From the NCBI GenBank assembly GCA_958404085.1, contig CATXZX010000055.1, positions 1 through 8,315 of the forward strand: 8,315 nucleotides of DNA, read 5' to 3'. The notes beneath the pieces were generated by a model, which ran no database searches, was not told the origin of the DNA, and saw only the letters and a program-made list of their open reading frames with translations. Positions 1 to 6,487 of this stretch are shown one piece after another. The position numbers were made by a program, and so were the translations under genes. The DNA is from an uncultured Prevotellaceae bacterium (GTDB lineage Bacteria > Bacteroidota > Bacteroidia > Bacteroidales > Bacteroidaceae). The stretch's first letter is position 1; the number at the start of each line of letters is the position of its first letter.

Positions 1-506
1 GAAGCATCGACCGGCAAGAAATCGTTCCGAAGCATTTTCTCGCGTATCAAACGACCGAATCTATCGGCCTCCTTCAAATCCGAGACATCGGGCCGCCCGG
101 CTGCAATCGGCATATCGACGGTACTGTAAGAATGCTCGCTCGGAAAAGCCGCGACGGCAATCGGACTAAAACCACGTTCACGGACAAATGCCTCCAGATC
201 GGTCAAGGCATTTTCGAAAGCACGGTTTCCATAAACAGCCACAAGTATGGCAGGCCGGCCGTTCGTACTCCGCACAGCGTCAAGCCGCTGCCGCGTAACA
301 GCCGGCATGTGACCGCCATAAACGGGTATGGTAAAAATTACCGGAAAGGATTCATCGTCCGTACAAACAGATGAAGGAACGGCATGCTTATTCAAATTAA
401 AGGAATGCAGGTAATCGCCGTCATTACCATCCATACCATTCTGGATAGCCCGGGCTATCTTTTCACCACCTCCGGTAGGCGAAAAATATAAACTTAAAGA
501 TTTCAT
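1..506 (-). CDS. EFR1-type flavodoxin/4Fe-4S ferredoxin family protein (N-terminal part, runs off the left edge)
   Basis: I translated the minus strand from the ATG at 506; the frame stays open for 168 codons to the window edge, so the C-terminus is missing. The protein opens with a beta strand and a flavodoxin-like phosphate-binding loop (LYFSPTGGGEKIA, residues 6-18). It then has IPVYGGHMP (60-68), VAVYGNRAFENAL (89-101) and AAFPSEHSYS (119-128) followed by PIAAGRPD (133-140). These are recognisable blocks of the EFR1 family, in which an FMN-binding flavodoxin-like domain is followed by a ferredoxin domain with two 4Fe-4S clusters. The cysteine-rich half would lie to the left of this window and is inferred only from the family. 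The likely role is cytoplasmic electron transfer; the partner is unknown. The start is firm because the first beta strand begins right after the ATG. The gene is transcribed away from the GH25 gene. Confidence 0.8.
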   Translation of the reverse strand, partial: MKSLSLYFSPTGGGEKIARAIQNGMDGNDGDYLHSFNLNKHAVPSSVCTDDESFPVIFTIPVYGGHMPAVTRQRLDAVRSTNGRPAILVAVYGNRAFENALTDLEAFVRERGFSPIAVAAFPSEHSYSTVDMPIAAGRPDVSDLKEADRFGRLIREKMLRNDFLPVDA

Positions 507-511
507 GCCGG

Positions 512-541
512 CAAAATTACGTATTTTCCTTGACAGACAAG
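512..541 (-). promoter_or_regulatory. Bacteroides-type promoter of the EFR1-like gene
   Basis: Read on the minus strand, TAATTTTG (512-519) fits the -7 consensus TAnnTTTG exactly. A TTG core of the -33 box lies at 538-540 (CTTG, 538-541) with an 18-base spacer. The last G of the -7 box is only 5 bases from the ATG at 506, so transcription should begin at or next to the start codon. Confidence 0.6.
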
Positions 542-594
542 AAACGGGAACGACAGTATTTATTTCATAACACACTACATAGCCATTGTTTTCC

Positions 595-610
595 ACCCGA
601 CAACCCGACA
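595..610. repeat. Tandem 8-bp direct repeat ACCCGACA x2 between divergent promoters
   Basis: ACCCGACA occurs at 595-602 and again immediately at 603-610. A related ACCGACA lies at 655-661, next to the -33 box of the GH25 promoter. The repeat is in the 195-bp intergenic region between the two divergent genes and could be an operator, but it is short and may be chance. Confidence 0.3.
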
Positions 611-662
611 TACCACCATCCCGATAAGGTTCGACGACGACGCAGATTTTTCACACCGACAT

Positions 663-694
663 GTTGCCTGTTCTGAAATAAAATCGTAGCTTTG
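663..694 (+). promoter_or_regulatory. Bacteroides-type promoter of the GH25 lysozyme gene
   Basis: TAGCTTTG (687-694) matches TAnnTTTG exactly. GTTG at 663-666 serves as the -33 box (TTTG consensus) with a 20-base spacer. Only 7 bases separate the -7 box from the ATG at 702, which predicts a 5' leader of just a few bases. Confidence 0.65.
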
Positions 695-701
695 TGGGAG
701 T

Positions 702-1541
702 ATGGCCATCTTAACAAAAACGAGCGTGAAATCACTACATCGCATAGTACTTATTTTTCTGACATTCCTTTTCTACGCGGATCAGGTCTGTGCCTCGCAA
801 TCATCCAGAAAAGAACCTAAGCGTAAAAAAACGGATATTACCATTTACACACCCGAACCGGACCAGATTCTTTCCAAATCTCCGATTCACAAACGCGTAC
901 AGCCGTCCCGGGAAGCCAAGAATCCCCTACATGCAAACACCGCACTCAACATTGACGGCATAGACGTTTCGCACTATCAGGGAAACATAGACTGGCGCAA
1001 AGTGGCTAAAGCTAATATTTCGTATGCCTACCTGAAAGCGACCGAGGGCGCATCGCTTGTCGACGACACATACTGGAAGAACTTGACAGAAGCCAAAAGA
1101 CACCGTATCAAAGTGGGTAGCTATCATTTCTACCGTGCGAACGTCAGTGTGGAAGAGCAGTTCCAAAACATGACAGCTACCGTAAAAGCGAGCGACCAGA
1201 ACCTGCTTCCGGTTATCGACGTCGAAATCAAGCCGCGCCGTATCTCAGACGAGAAATTCATCAAAGACCTGAAATTGTTTCTGGAACGCATCACCCAGCA
1301 CTATGGACGAAAACCCGTCATTTACACATTCTACAATTTCTACAACCGTTACTTGTCGGGAAAACTTCCCGGATATGTTTGGATGATAGCCCGATACAGC
1401 GAAGAAGCACCGGAACTGAACGACGGACAGGAATACATAATCTGGCAATATACGTCGAATGGCGAACTTGATGGCATTTCGGGTCCTGTTGACCGCAGCA
1501 AGATAATGAACTCGGGAAGTTTGGAGGACTTATCGTTCTAA
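702..1541 (+). CDS. Secreted GH25 family lysozyme (N-acetylmuramidase)
   Basis: The 279-residue protein has a basic N-terminus and a hydrophobic core (about residues 15-25), then VCAS at 29-32. This fits a signal peptidase I site; DQVC is a poor lipobox. A Lys/Arg-rich, Pro-containing linker of about 50 residues follows. The GH25 domain spans about 83-270. It shows the first strand with the family Asp (GIDVSHYQG, D88), LKATEG (111-116), the catalytic pair in PVIDVE (D173 and E175), and WQYTSNG (248-254) with VD (263-264) near the C-terminus. GH25 enzymes hydrolyse the MurNAc-GlcNAc beta-1,4 bond of peptidoglycan, so an envelope or periplasmic muramidase is expected, for wall turnover or competition. 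No immunity gene or secretion system is adjacent. All key acidic residues are present. The start at 702 is supported by the signal peptide and by the promoter just upstream. The gene is monocistronic and ends before a strong hairpin. Confidence 0.9.
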   Translation: MAILTKTSVKSLHRIVLIFLTFLFYADQVCASQSSRKEPKRKKTDITIYTPEPDQILSKSPIHKRVQPSREAKNPLHANTALNIDGIDVSHYQGNIDWRKVAKANISYAYLKATEGASLVDDTYWKNLTEAKRHRIKVGSYHFYRANVSVEEQFQNMTATVKASDQNLLPVIDVEIKPRRISDEKFIKDLKLFLERITQHYGRKPVIYTFYNFYNRYLSGKLPGYVWMIARYSEEAPELNDGQEYIIWQYTSNGELDGISGPVDRSKIMNSGSLEDLSF

Positions 1542-1577
1542 CCTCGTATCCGCCTATGTCCGGGAAGCGATCATTAA

Positions 1578-1626
1578 AAACTCCCATAAAACAGATGCAC
1601 TTGCATAGACTGTTTTATGGGAGTTT
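1578..1626. terminator. Bidirectional intrinsic terminator between convergent genes
   Basis: A perfect 17-bp inverted repeat (arms 1578-1594 and 1610-1626) contains CTCCCATAAAACAG and its complement. The 15-base loop holds a second small inverted repeat (ATGCA and TGCAT, overlapping around 1595-1606). On the minus strand a run of five T follows the GC part of the stem, which suits the DUF1015 transcript. On the plus strand the T-tract is weaker (GTTTCATTTAT), suiting the GH25 transcript. It sits 36 bases after the GH25 stop and 27 bases after the DUF1015 stop. Confidence 0.8.
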
Positions 1627-1653
1627 CATTTATATGTATCGGCAGATACTTGA

Positions 1654-2901
1654 TTACGAAAGTTTATGAATTACCAAACCGCTCCGTAGTTTCGGTTCGA
1701 ACCACGTTGCCTTCGGAGGCATAATCTTTCCGCTGTCGGCTATATCCATAATCTGCTTCATGCTGACAGGATAGAGCGCCAATGCCATCTTCATTTCTCC
1801 GGAATCCACTTTACGCTTCAATTCTTCGAGACCACGCAGCCCACCGACAAAATCTATCCGTTTGTCGGATCTCAGATCTTTAATATTTAAGATCTTGTCC
1901 AGTATCAGACGGGAAGAAATATCGACATCCAGCACACCGATAGGGTCCTGGTCGTTATAAGTGCCTTCTTTTGCCGTCAGACTATACCACACGCCTTCCA
2001 AATAGAGTGAAAACTCATGAATATGCGCCGGCCGATAGCATTCGGGGCCTTTCTTTTCGACCTGGAAATCTACGGTTAATGCCTGCAGGAAGTCTTCGGG
2101 CGACAAACCGTTCAGATCGCTCACCACACGATTATAATCAAGAATGGTCAACTGGCTTGCGGGAAAACAAACAGCCATGAAATAGTTGTACTCTTCCTTG
2201 CCTGTATTATCAGGATTCTGACGAGCTTTCTCTGCACCTACCAATGCCGCTGCGGCGGAACGATGATGGCCGTCTGCAATGTAAAGTGCGTCCATCGCTG
2301 CAAATTCATTGGTGATAAGTTGTTTATCCTGTTCATCGGAAATAACCCAGAACTGATGAACAAATCCGTCTATCGGAGCGACAAAATCGTACTCCGGCTC
2401 TTTAGCAGCATAACGGTTTATCAAATCGCTCAACGCGTCGTTGTCCGGATAGGCAAAGAACACGGGTTCTATATTCGCATTGTTTATCCGGACATGTTTC
2501 ATACGATCTTCTTCCTTATCGCGCCGCGTCAATTCGTGTTTTTTAATCACACCGTTCAGATAATCGTCTACATGTGCGCAAACGACCAGACCAAACTGAG
2601 TCTTTCCGTTCATGGTCTGGGCATATAAATAATAATTTTCCGACGAGTCCTGCACAAGCCAACCTTTCTCCTGGAACATGGCAAACTGTTCGGCAGCACT
2701 TTCATAGACGCGCGGATCATATTCGCAGGTTCCTTCGGGAAAATTGATTTCCGGCTTGATAATATGATACAACGATTTTTCGTTATCGCCAGCCTCTTGA
2801 CGAGCCTCTTCGGAGTTCAGCACATCATACGGACGACTTTCTACAGCCTCGACCAGATTTTTCGGTGGCCGTATTCCCTTAAATGGTTTTACGATAGCCA
2901 T
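1654..2901 (-). CDS. DUF1015 family protein, last gene of the serC-serA cluster
   Basis: This 415-residue cytoplasmic protein has no signal peptide or membrane segment. I recognise the DUF1015 family by its ordered motifs: IRPP near the N-terminus (10-13), PYDVLNSEEA (24-33), IKKHELTRRDKEEDR (119-133), the hallmark ADGHHRSAAA (209-218), DFVGG (350-354) and the C-terminal MPPKATWFEPKLRSG (394-408). The length is normal for the family. The biochemical role is not established to my knowledge. The (A)DGHHR block followed by small residues resembles the phosphate-binding DG-x-HR-x-x-A motif of ParB/sulfiredoxin-fold nucleotide enzymes, including the archaeal serine kinase SerK; this resemblance is my inference. 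The gene starts 4 bases after the serA stop, so the two are almost certainly co-transcribed and translationally linked. That suggests a job in serine or phosphoserine metabolism. Transcription ends at the hairpin at 1578-1626. Confidence 0.9.
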   Translation of the reverse strand: MAIVKPFKGIRPPKNLVEAVESRPYDVLNSEEARQEAGDNEKSLYHIIKPEINFPEGTCEYDPRVYESAAEQFAMFQEKGWLVQDSSENYYLYAQTMNGKTQFGLVVCAHVDDYLNGVIKKHELTRRDKEEDRMKHVRINNANIEPVFFAYPDNDALSDLINRYAAKEPEYDFVAPIDGFVHQFWVISDEQDKQLITNEFAAMDALYIADGHHRSAAAALVGAEKARQNPDNTGKEEYNYFMAVCFPASQLTILDYNRVVSDLNGLSPEDFLQALTVDFQVEKKGPECYRPAHIHEFSLYLEGVWYSLTAKEGTYNDQDPIGVLDVDISSRLILDKILNIKDLRSDKRIDFVGGLRGLEELKRKVDSGEMKMALALYPVSMKQIMDIADSGKIMPPKATWFEPKLRSGLVIHKLS

Positions 2902-2905
2902 CAGA

Positions 2906-3832
2906 TTACTTATTTACTTGGAATTTTGTACAACCGTCCTTGATAAACGCCACTATTTGCTTAGCTGCTGCAATTCCTGCGTTAATATTCGCCTCAGCTG
3001 TCTGTGCCCCCATTTTCTTGGGCGTAGCAAAATAACGTCCAGGGAATTTCTCGGAAAATTCGGTATCAGCGTCGGGCTTGATATCGGTAATAAATTTCAA
3101 ATCGGCACGTTCCTGCATCAATGAAATCAGTTCTGCCTCATTTATAATCTCCTTGCGGGCCGTATTGATAAGGATACCTCCTTTTTTAAGTTTCCCTACC
3201 AGACCGGCATTAATACTTTGGCGGGTTTCAGGCGTAGCCGGAATATGCAGACTCACCACATCACAAGTTTCAAAAAGTTCATCCTGAGAAGAAACCGGAG
3301 TTACACCCTGCTGGGAAATAGCGTCAGCCGGACAATAGGCATCGTAGGCATAAACATCCATACCAAAGCCCTTGGCAACACGTGCAACATTACGTCCGAC
3401 ATTTCCAAAAGCCAACAGACCGATCTTCTTGCCCATCAATTCCGTTCCAGATGTTCCGTTATAAAAATTACGAACGGCATATACAAGCAATCCGAGTACC
3501 AATTCTGCAACTGCATTTGCATTCTGTCCCGGAGTATTCATCACTACAACATGATGTTCGGTCGCTGCTTGCAAATCCACATTATCGTAACCGGCACCTG
3601 CACGAACCACGATACGAAGTTCCTTTGCGGCATCCAATACATCGCGGTCTACTTTATCACTCCGGATAATCAAGGCTGCGGCATCCTTTACCGCATCCAA
3701 CAATTGTTGCTTTTCCGTATATTTTTCCAGAATCTGGACATCAAATCCACCTGCTTGCGAAAAAACGTCCTGTATTTCTTTAATTGCTATAGGAGCAAAA
3801 GGTTTTTCGGTTGCTACTAATACTTTCATCAT
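2906..3832 (-). CDS. serA: D-3-phosphoglycerate dehydrogenase, short Lys-type without ACT domain
   Basis: SerA oxidises 3-phosphoglycerate to 3-phosphohydroxypyruvate with NAD+, the first step of L-serine synthesis. The 308-residue protein has the 2-hydroxyacid dehydrogenase layout. The outer domain contains RAGAGYDNVD (77-86), NTPGQNANAVAE (99-110) closes the first half, and a Rossmann fold has the nucleotide loop LLAFGNVGRNVA (139-150), where the first Gly of GxGxxG is Ala. LINTAR (221-226) supplies the catalytic Arg, R226. The usual catalytic His of TPH(I/L)GA is Lys here (TPKKMGAQTAEA, 270-281, K272), and the usual DVFxxEP Glu block reads DIKPDAD (250-256). There is no C-terminal ACT/serine-binding domain (the E. 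coli enzyme has about 410 residues), so feedback inhibition by serine through an ACT domain is not expected. Two ATGs stand in tandem (3830-3832 and 3827-3829); either may start. It lies between serC and the DUF1015 gene, which supports serA over a generic hydroxyacid dehydrogenase. Confidence 0.88.
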   Translation of the reverse strand: MMKVLVATEKPFAPIAIKEIQDVFSQAGGFDVQILEKYTEKQQLLDAVKDAAALIIRSDKVDRDVLDAAKELRIVVRAGAGYDNVDLQAATEHHVVVMNTPGQNANAVAELVLGLLVYAVRNFYNGTSGTELMGKKIGLLAFGNVGRNVARVAKGFGMDVYAYDAYCPADAISQQGVTPVSSQDELFETCDVVSLHIPATPETRQSINAGLVGKLKKGGILINTARKEIINEAELISLMQERADLKFITDIKPDADTEFSEKFPGRYFATPKKMGAQTAEANINAGIAAAKQIVAFIKDGCTKFQVNK

Positions 3833-3863
3833 TAAATCTGTTTTGAAATATGAATAGAATCCT

Positions 3864-3908
3864 AAAAAAATAGTACACGTCTATCAGAAATTCATCCAGG
3901 CGTGTACT
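3864..3908 (-). terminator. Intrinsic terminator/attenuator between serC and serA
   Basis: On the minus strand an 8-bp stem (AGTACACG at 3901-3908 and CGTGTACT at 3872-3879, perfect complements) has a 21-base loop. It is followed, after one A, by seven T (3864-3870). It begins 9 bases after the serC stop codon. I see no convincing TAnnTTTG promoter between it and serA (start 3832), so partial read-through is the simplest way to express serA. Confidence 0.75.
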
Positions 3909-3917
3909 GTTTTTATT

Positions 3918-4985
3918 TTAATGTTTCGCTTCGAAATCCTGCATACACTGAATCAAAGCCTTAACGCCTTCAACAGTCATGGCATTGTAACAAGAAGCAC
4001 GGAACCCACCTACTGAACGGTGTCCCTTGATACCGACCATGCCGCATTCCGTAGCATAAGCCATAAAGTCCGCTTCCAGTTCTTTATACTCGTCGTTCAT
4101 CACGAAACAAATATTCATAAGCGAACGGTCTTCTTTAGCCACAGTTCCGCGGAATAATTTATTCCGATCTATTTCTGCATAAAGCAAACCGGCCCGTTCT
4201 TCCGCACGGCGAGCCATTTCCTGCACTCCACCCTGCTTCTTTATCCATTTCAAATTCTGCAACGCACTATAAATAGGTACGACAGGCGGTGTATTGAACA
4301 TAGAACCCTTGTCGATGTGCGTACGATAATCGAGCATGGTAGGTATCGAACGGGAGACTTTTCCCAAAGCGTCGTCTTTTACAATAACAAATGTCACACC
4401 AGCCATAGAAAGATTCTTTTGGGCTCCTCCATATATCATCGCATACTTCGACACGTCTACAGGACGAGAAAAGATATCAGACGACATATCGGCAATCAAA
4501 GGAATCGGAGAATCTATATCCTCACGGATTTCGGTTCCGTATATTGTATTATTGGTTGTGATATGGAAATAATCGGCATCGGCAGGTATCGTATAACCCT
4601 TAGGAATATAAGTGTAAGTAGACTCGGCAGATGTTGCGACCTCTACCGTTTCTCCGAACCGCTTTGCCTCAGCCATTGCCTTCTTTGCCCATACACCCGT
4701 ATTCAGGTATGCAGATTTTTTCTCCAGGAAATTATAGGGAACCATACAGAATTCCAGACTGGCACCACCTCCGAGGAACAGAATAGAATAACCATCAGGA
4801 ATATTCAGAAGTTCTTTGAAAAGAGCTACAGCCTCATCTATAACAGGTTGGAAATCTTTTGAGCGATGGCTTATCTCCATCAAGGAAAGACCCGTTCCGT
4901 TAAAATCCAGACAAGCAGCAGCCGTAGCCTCGATGACCTCACGGGGAAGAATCGAAGGCCCCGCATTGAAATTATACTTTACCAT
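3918..4985 (-). CDS. serC: Phosphoserine aminotransferase (PLP-dependent)
   Basis: SerC transfers the amino group of glutamate to 3-phosphohydroxypyruvate, giving O-phosphoserine; the same enzyme can serve pyridoxal phosphate synthesis in some bacteria. The 355 residues match the family length. Visible landmarks are FNAGPSILP (6-14) at the N-terminus and MEISHRS (36-42) with the substrate-phosphate Arg R41. The cofactor pocket has GGGAS (72-76), W99 stacking on PLP, NNTIYGTE (145-152) and ADMSSD (165-170) with the PLP-nitrogen Asp D166. YGGAQKN (185-191) holds the Schiff-base lysine K190. Near the C-terminus KGHRSVGGFRAS (320-331) carries the phosphate-binding H322, R323 and the carboxylate-binding R329. 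All key residues are present. The start at 4985 is fixed by the conserved N-terminus. It is the first gene of the serC-serA-DUF1015 cluster and has its own promoter upstream. Confidence 0.96.
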   Translation of the reverse strand: MVKYNFNAGPSILPREVIEATAAACLDFNGTGLSLMEISHRSKDFQPVIDEAVALFKELLNIPDGYSILFLGGGASLEFCMVPYNFLEKKSAYLNTGVWAKKAMAEAKRFGETVEVATSAESTYTYIPKGYTIPADADYFHITTNNTIYGTEIREDIDSPIPLIADMSSDIFSRPVDVSKYAMIYGGAQKNLSMAGVTFVIVKDDALGKVSRSIPTMLDYRTHIDKGSMFNTPPVVPIYSALQNLKWIKKQGGVQEMARRAEERAGLLYAEIDRNKLFRGTVAKEDRSLMNICFVMNDEYKELEADFMAYATECGMVGIKGHRSVGGFRASCYNAMTVEGVKALIQCMQDFEAKH

Positions 4986-5035
4986 AATCTTATTAGTTTT
5001 ATTTTTGTATTAAAGTAACTATCATTGATTGATGG

Positions 5036-5067
5036 CGAAAATACAATTATATCCGATTCCGTCCAAA
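5036..5067 (-). promoter_or_regulatory. Promoter of serC
   Basis: On the minus strand TTTG (5064-5067) is followed after 20 bases by TATTTTCG (5036-5043), a TAnnTTTG box with one mismatch. Transcription should start near 5030, giving an A/T-rich leader of about 45 bases with no Shine-Dalgarno sequence before the ATG at 4985. Confidence 0.55.
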
Positions 5068-5081
5068 TTATTATTCCGATT
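5046..5081. repeat. Near-direct repeat flanking the serC -33 box
   Basis: ATTATATCCGATT (5046-5058) and ATTATTCCGATT (5070-5081) differ by one inserted base. Their identical 7-base cores TCCGATT are 23 bases apart, about two helical turns, and lie on either side of the -33 box at 5064-5067. This geometry would suit a regulator that binds as a dimer, but there is no further proof. Confidence 0.4.
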
Positions 5082-6419
5082 TTATTTCATAATTTCATAA
5101 ATCGTTCTTTTTCCTTTAATTTTCTCATTTTGTATGTTCACAAGTATTTCGCGGGATTTCGTACGTCGGATAGCTACGTACGTATAATAGTCACGTATTT
5201 CTATCATTCCGATATCATCGATTCTCGCATTACCTTTTTTACAAATAAAACCGACAATATCCCCCTTACTTATCTTATCTTTTTTCCCCTTACCTATATA
5301 TATAGTTATCCACTGAGGTTGGACGGGTTTTGTTTTTTTCGGATCAAAAGTACAAGGATCCAAAACAGACGCATCGACATAATCGGGACATGTTTCTTCA
5401 GCATGAAGAAGTAAATAAGAATTGCCCTTCGTTTCCCATCGGCTGCTACGTCCGATACGGTGTACATACGTATCTTTATTAATCGGTATATGGTAATGAA
5501 CAACATTTGCCACTTCCGGAATATCCAATCCCCGCGACGACAAATCTGTAGACACTAAAATATTGTTTGAACCATTTCTAAACTTACCCAAAGCCCTTTC
5601 CCGTTCGTCTTGCTCCATGGCACCATGAAACGCCACGCAACAGAAATTCCGTTCTTTCAGATACTGATAAACCCGCATGACGCTTTCCCGGTAATTGACA
5701 AACACGATGGTCGGTTTTCCCTCGAACTGGAGCAACAAACGCCCCAACAACTGTATTTTATCCTTTTCGGAAGACATTACAACATACTGACTGATGTTCT
5801 CTGCTGCCCGATGCGCATGCAAGTAATCGATCCTCCTTATTCTCTTACCGTTCTCAACTCGCTTCCCCCTACATATAAAATCATTTATTTCCTCCGAGTC
5901 CGTCGCAGACGTAAAGACATTCTTCCGAATAGGAGGAAGCTCTTCCATGATAAAGGACATTTCCTTTCTAAAGCCCAGTTCCAGACACTTGTCAAATTCA
6001 TCCACTATTAGATAATGTACATGCGCGAGACTGATATTTTGCTTTCTGATATGGTCGCACAAACGTCCGGGAGTAGCCACAAGCAACTGAGGTCTAATCT
6101 GCTTCATCATCCTGTGTTCCTCCATCGCCGGATGTCCACCGTAACAGCCCATCACCCGAAACGGCGTCTTCATGGACTGAAAAACTTGAACAATCTGTAA
6201 AGCTAGTTCACGCGTAGGCGACAATACGACCGCCTGAACACAATCATTCTGCCCATCCAAACATTCGGTAAGAGGCAGAAGATACGCCAAAGTCTTTCCG
6301 CTTCCGGTCGGAGAAAGAAGCACCAAATCTGTTCTTTCACCAAATACAGAAATCGTTTCTTTCTGCATTTCGCTCAAAGCTGTAATACCAAGAATTCCGG
6401 TTATTTCGTTTATATCCAT
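5082..6419 (-). CDS. dbpA: DbpA-type DEAD-box ATP-dependent RNA helicase (23S rRNA)
   Basis: The 445-residue protein is a DEAD-box helicase core followed by a DbpA RNA-binding domain. In order: a Q-motif region (about 11-20, Q19), Walker A SPTGSGKT (36-43), motif Ia PTRELA (68-73), GG (94-95), TPGR (116-119), motif II as DEFD (140-143), motif III SAT (171-173), VFVNYRES (239-246), STDLSSRGLDIP (290-301) and motif VI HRIGRSSR (320-327). Residues about 369-443 form the C-terminal domain (WITIYIGKGKKDKISKGDIVG at 370-390, within a beta-rich fold) that in E. coli DbpA binds hairpin 92 of 23S rRNA. The expected role is ATP-driven remodelling during late 50S subunit assembly. Differences from the usual pattern are Ser for Ala before Walker A, DEFD for DEAD and SSR for TGR in motif VI. 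The gene is transcribed toward serC with 96 bases between them and no clear terminator; serC appears to have its own promoter. Confidence 0.9.
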   Translation of the reverse strand: MDINEITGILGITALSEMQKETISVFGERTDLVLLSPTGSGKTLAYLLPLTECLDGQNDCVQAVVLSPTRELALQIVQVFQSMKTPFRVMGCYGGHPAMEEHRMMKQIRPQLLVATPGRLCDHIRKQNISLAHVHYLIVDEFDKCLELGFRKEMSFIMEELPPIRKNVFTSATDSEEINDFICRGKRVENGKRIRRIDYLHAHRAAENISQYVVMSSEKDKIQLLGRLLLQFEGKPTIVFVNYRESVMRVYQYLKERNFCCVAFHGAMEQDERERALGKFRNGSNNILVSTDLSSRGLDIPEVANVVHYHIPINKDTYVHRIGRSSRWETKGNSYLLLHAEETCPDYVDASVLDPCTFDPKKTKPVQPQWITIYIGKGKKDKISKGDIVGFICKKGNARIDDIGMIEIRDYYTYVAIRRTKSREILVNIQNEKIKGKRTIYEIMK

Positions 6420-6440
6420 TTTTATTATTTCAATCTAAAA

Positions 6441-6474
6441 CAATCATAGCCATATTTAATAAGTCCGAACACAA
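6441..6474 (-). promoter_or_regulatory. Possible promoter of dbpA
   Basis: On the minus strand TATGATTG (6441-6448) fits TAnnTTTG with one mismatch. A TTG lies at 6472-6474, giving a spacer of 23 bases, longer than ideal. The leader to the ATG at 6419 would be about 17 bases. This is a weak match. Confidence 0.3.
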
Positions 6475-6487
6475 GGAACCTACCCTC

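Noticed and set aside
702..1541. GH25 protein as a phage endolysin or interbacterial toxin with immunity partner
   Set aside because: There is a signal peptide, no holin, phage or secretion genes nearby and no small partner gene, so a housekeeping or envelope muramidase is the simpler reading.
3218..3820. 200-codon open frame on the plus strand
   Set aside because: It is antisense to serA, whose frame has clear family motifs; the translated product is Cys/Ile/Arg-rich with no recognisable domain.
3833..3863. Possible separate promoter for serA
   Set aside because: The A/T-rich stretch has no TAnnTTTG box with fewer than two mismatches and no spaced TTTG, so I did not call one.
4317..4862. 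181-codon open frame on the plus strand
   Set aside because: It is antisense to serC, which is complete with all catalytic residues; this is a shadow frame.
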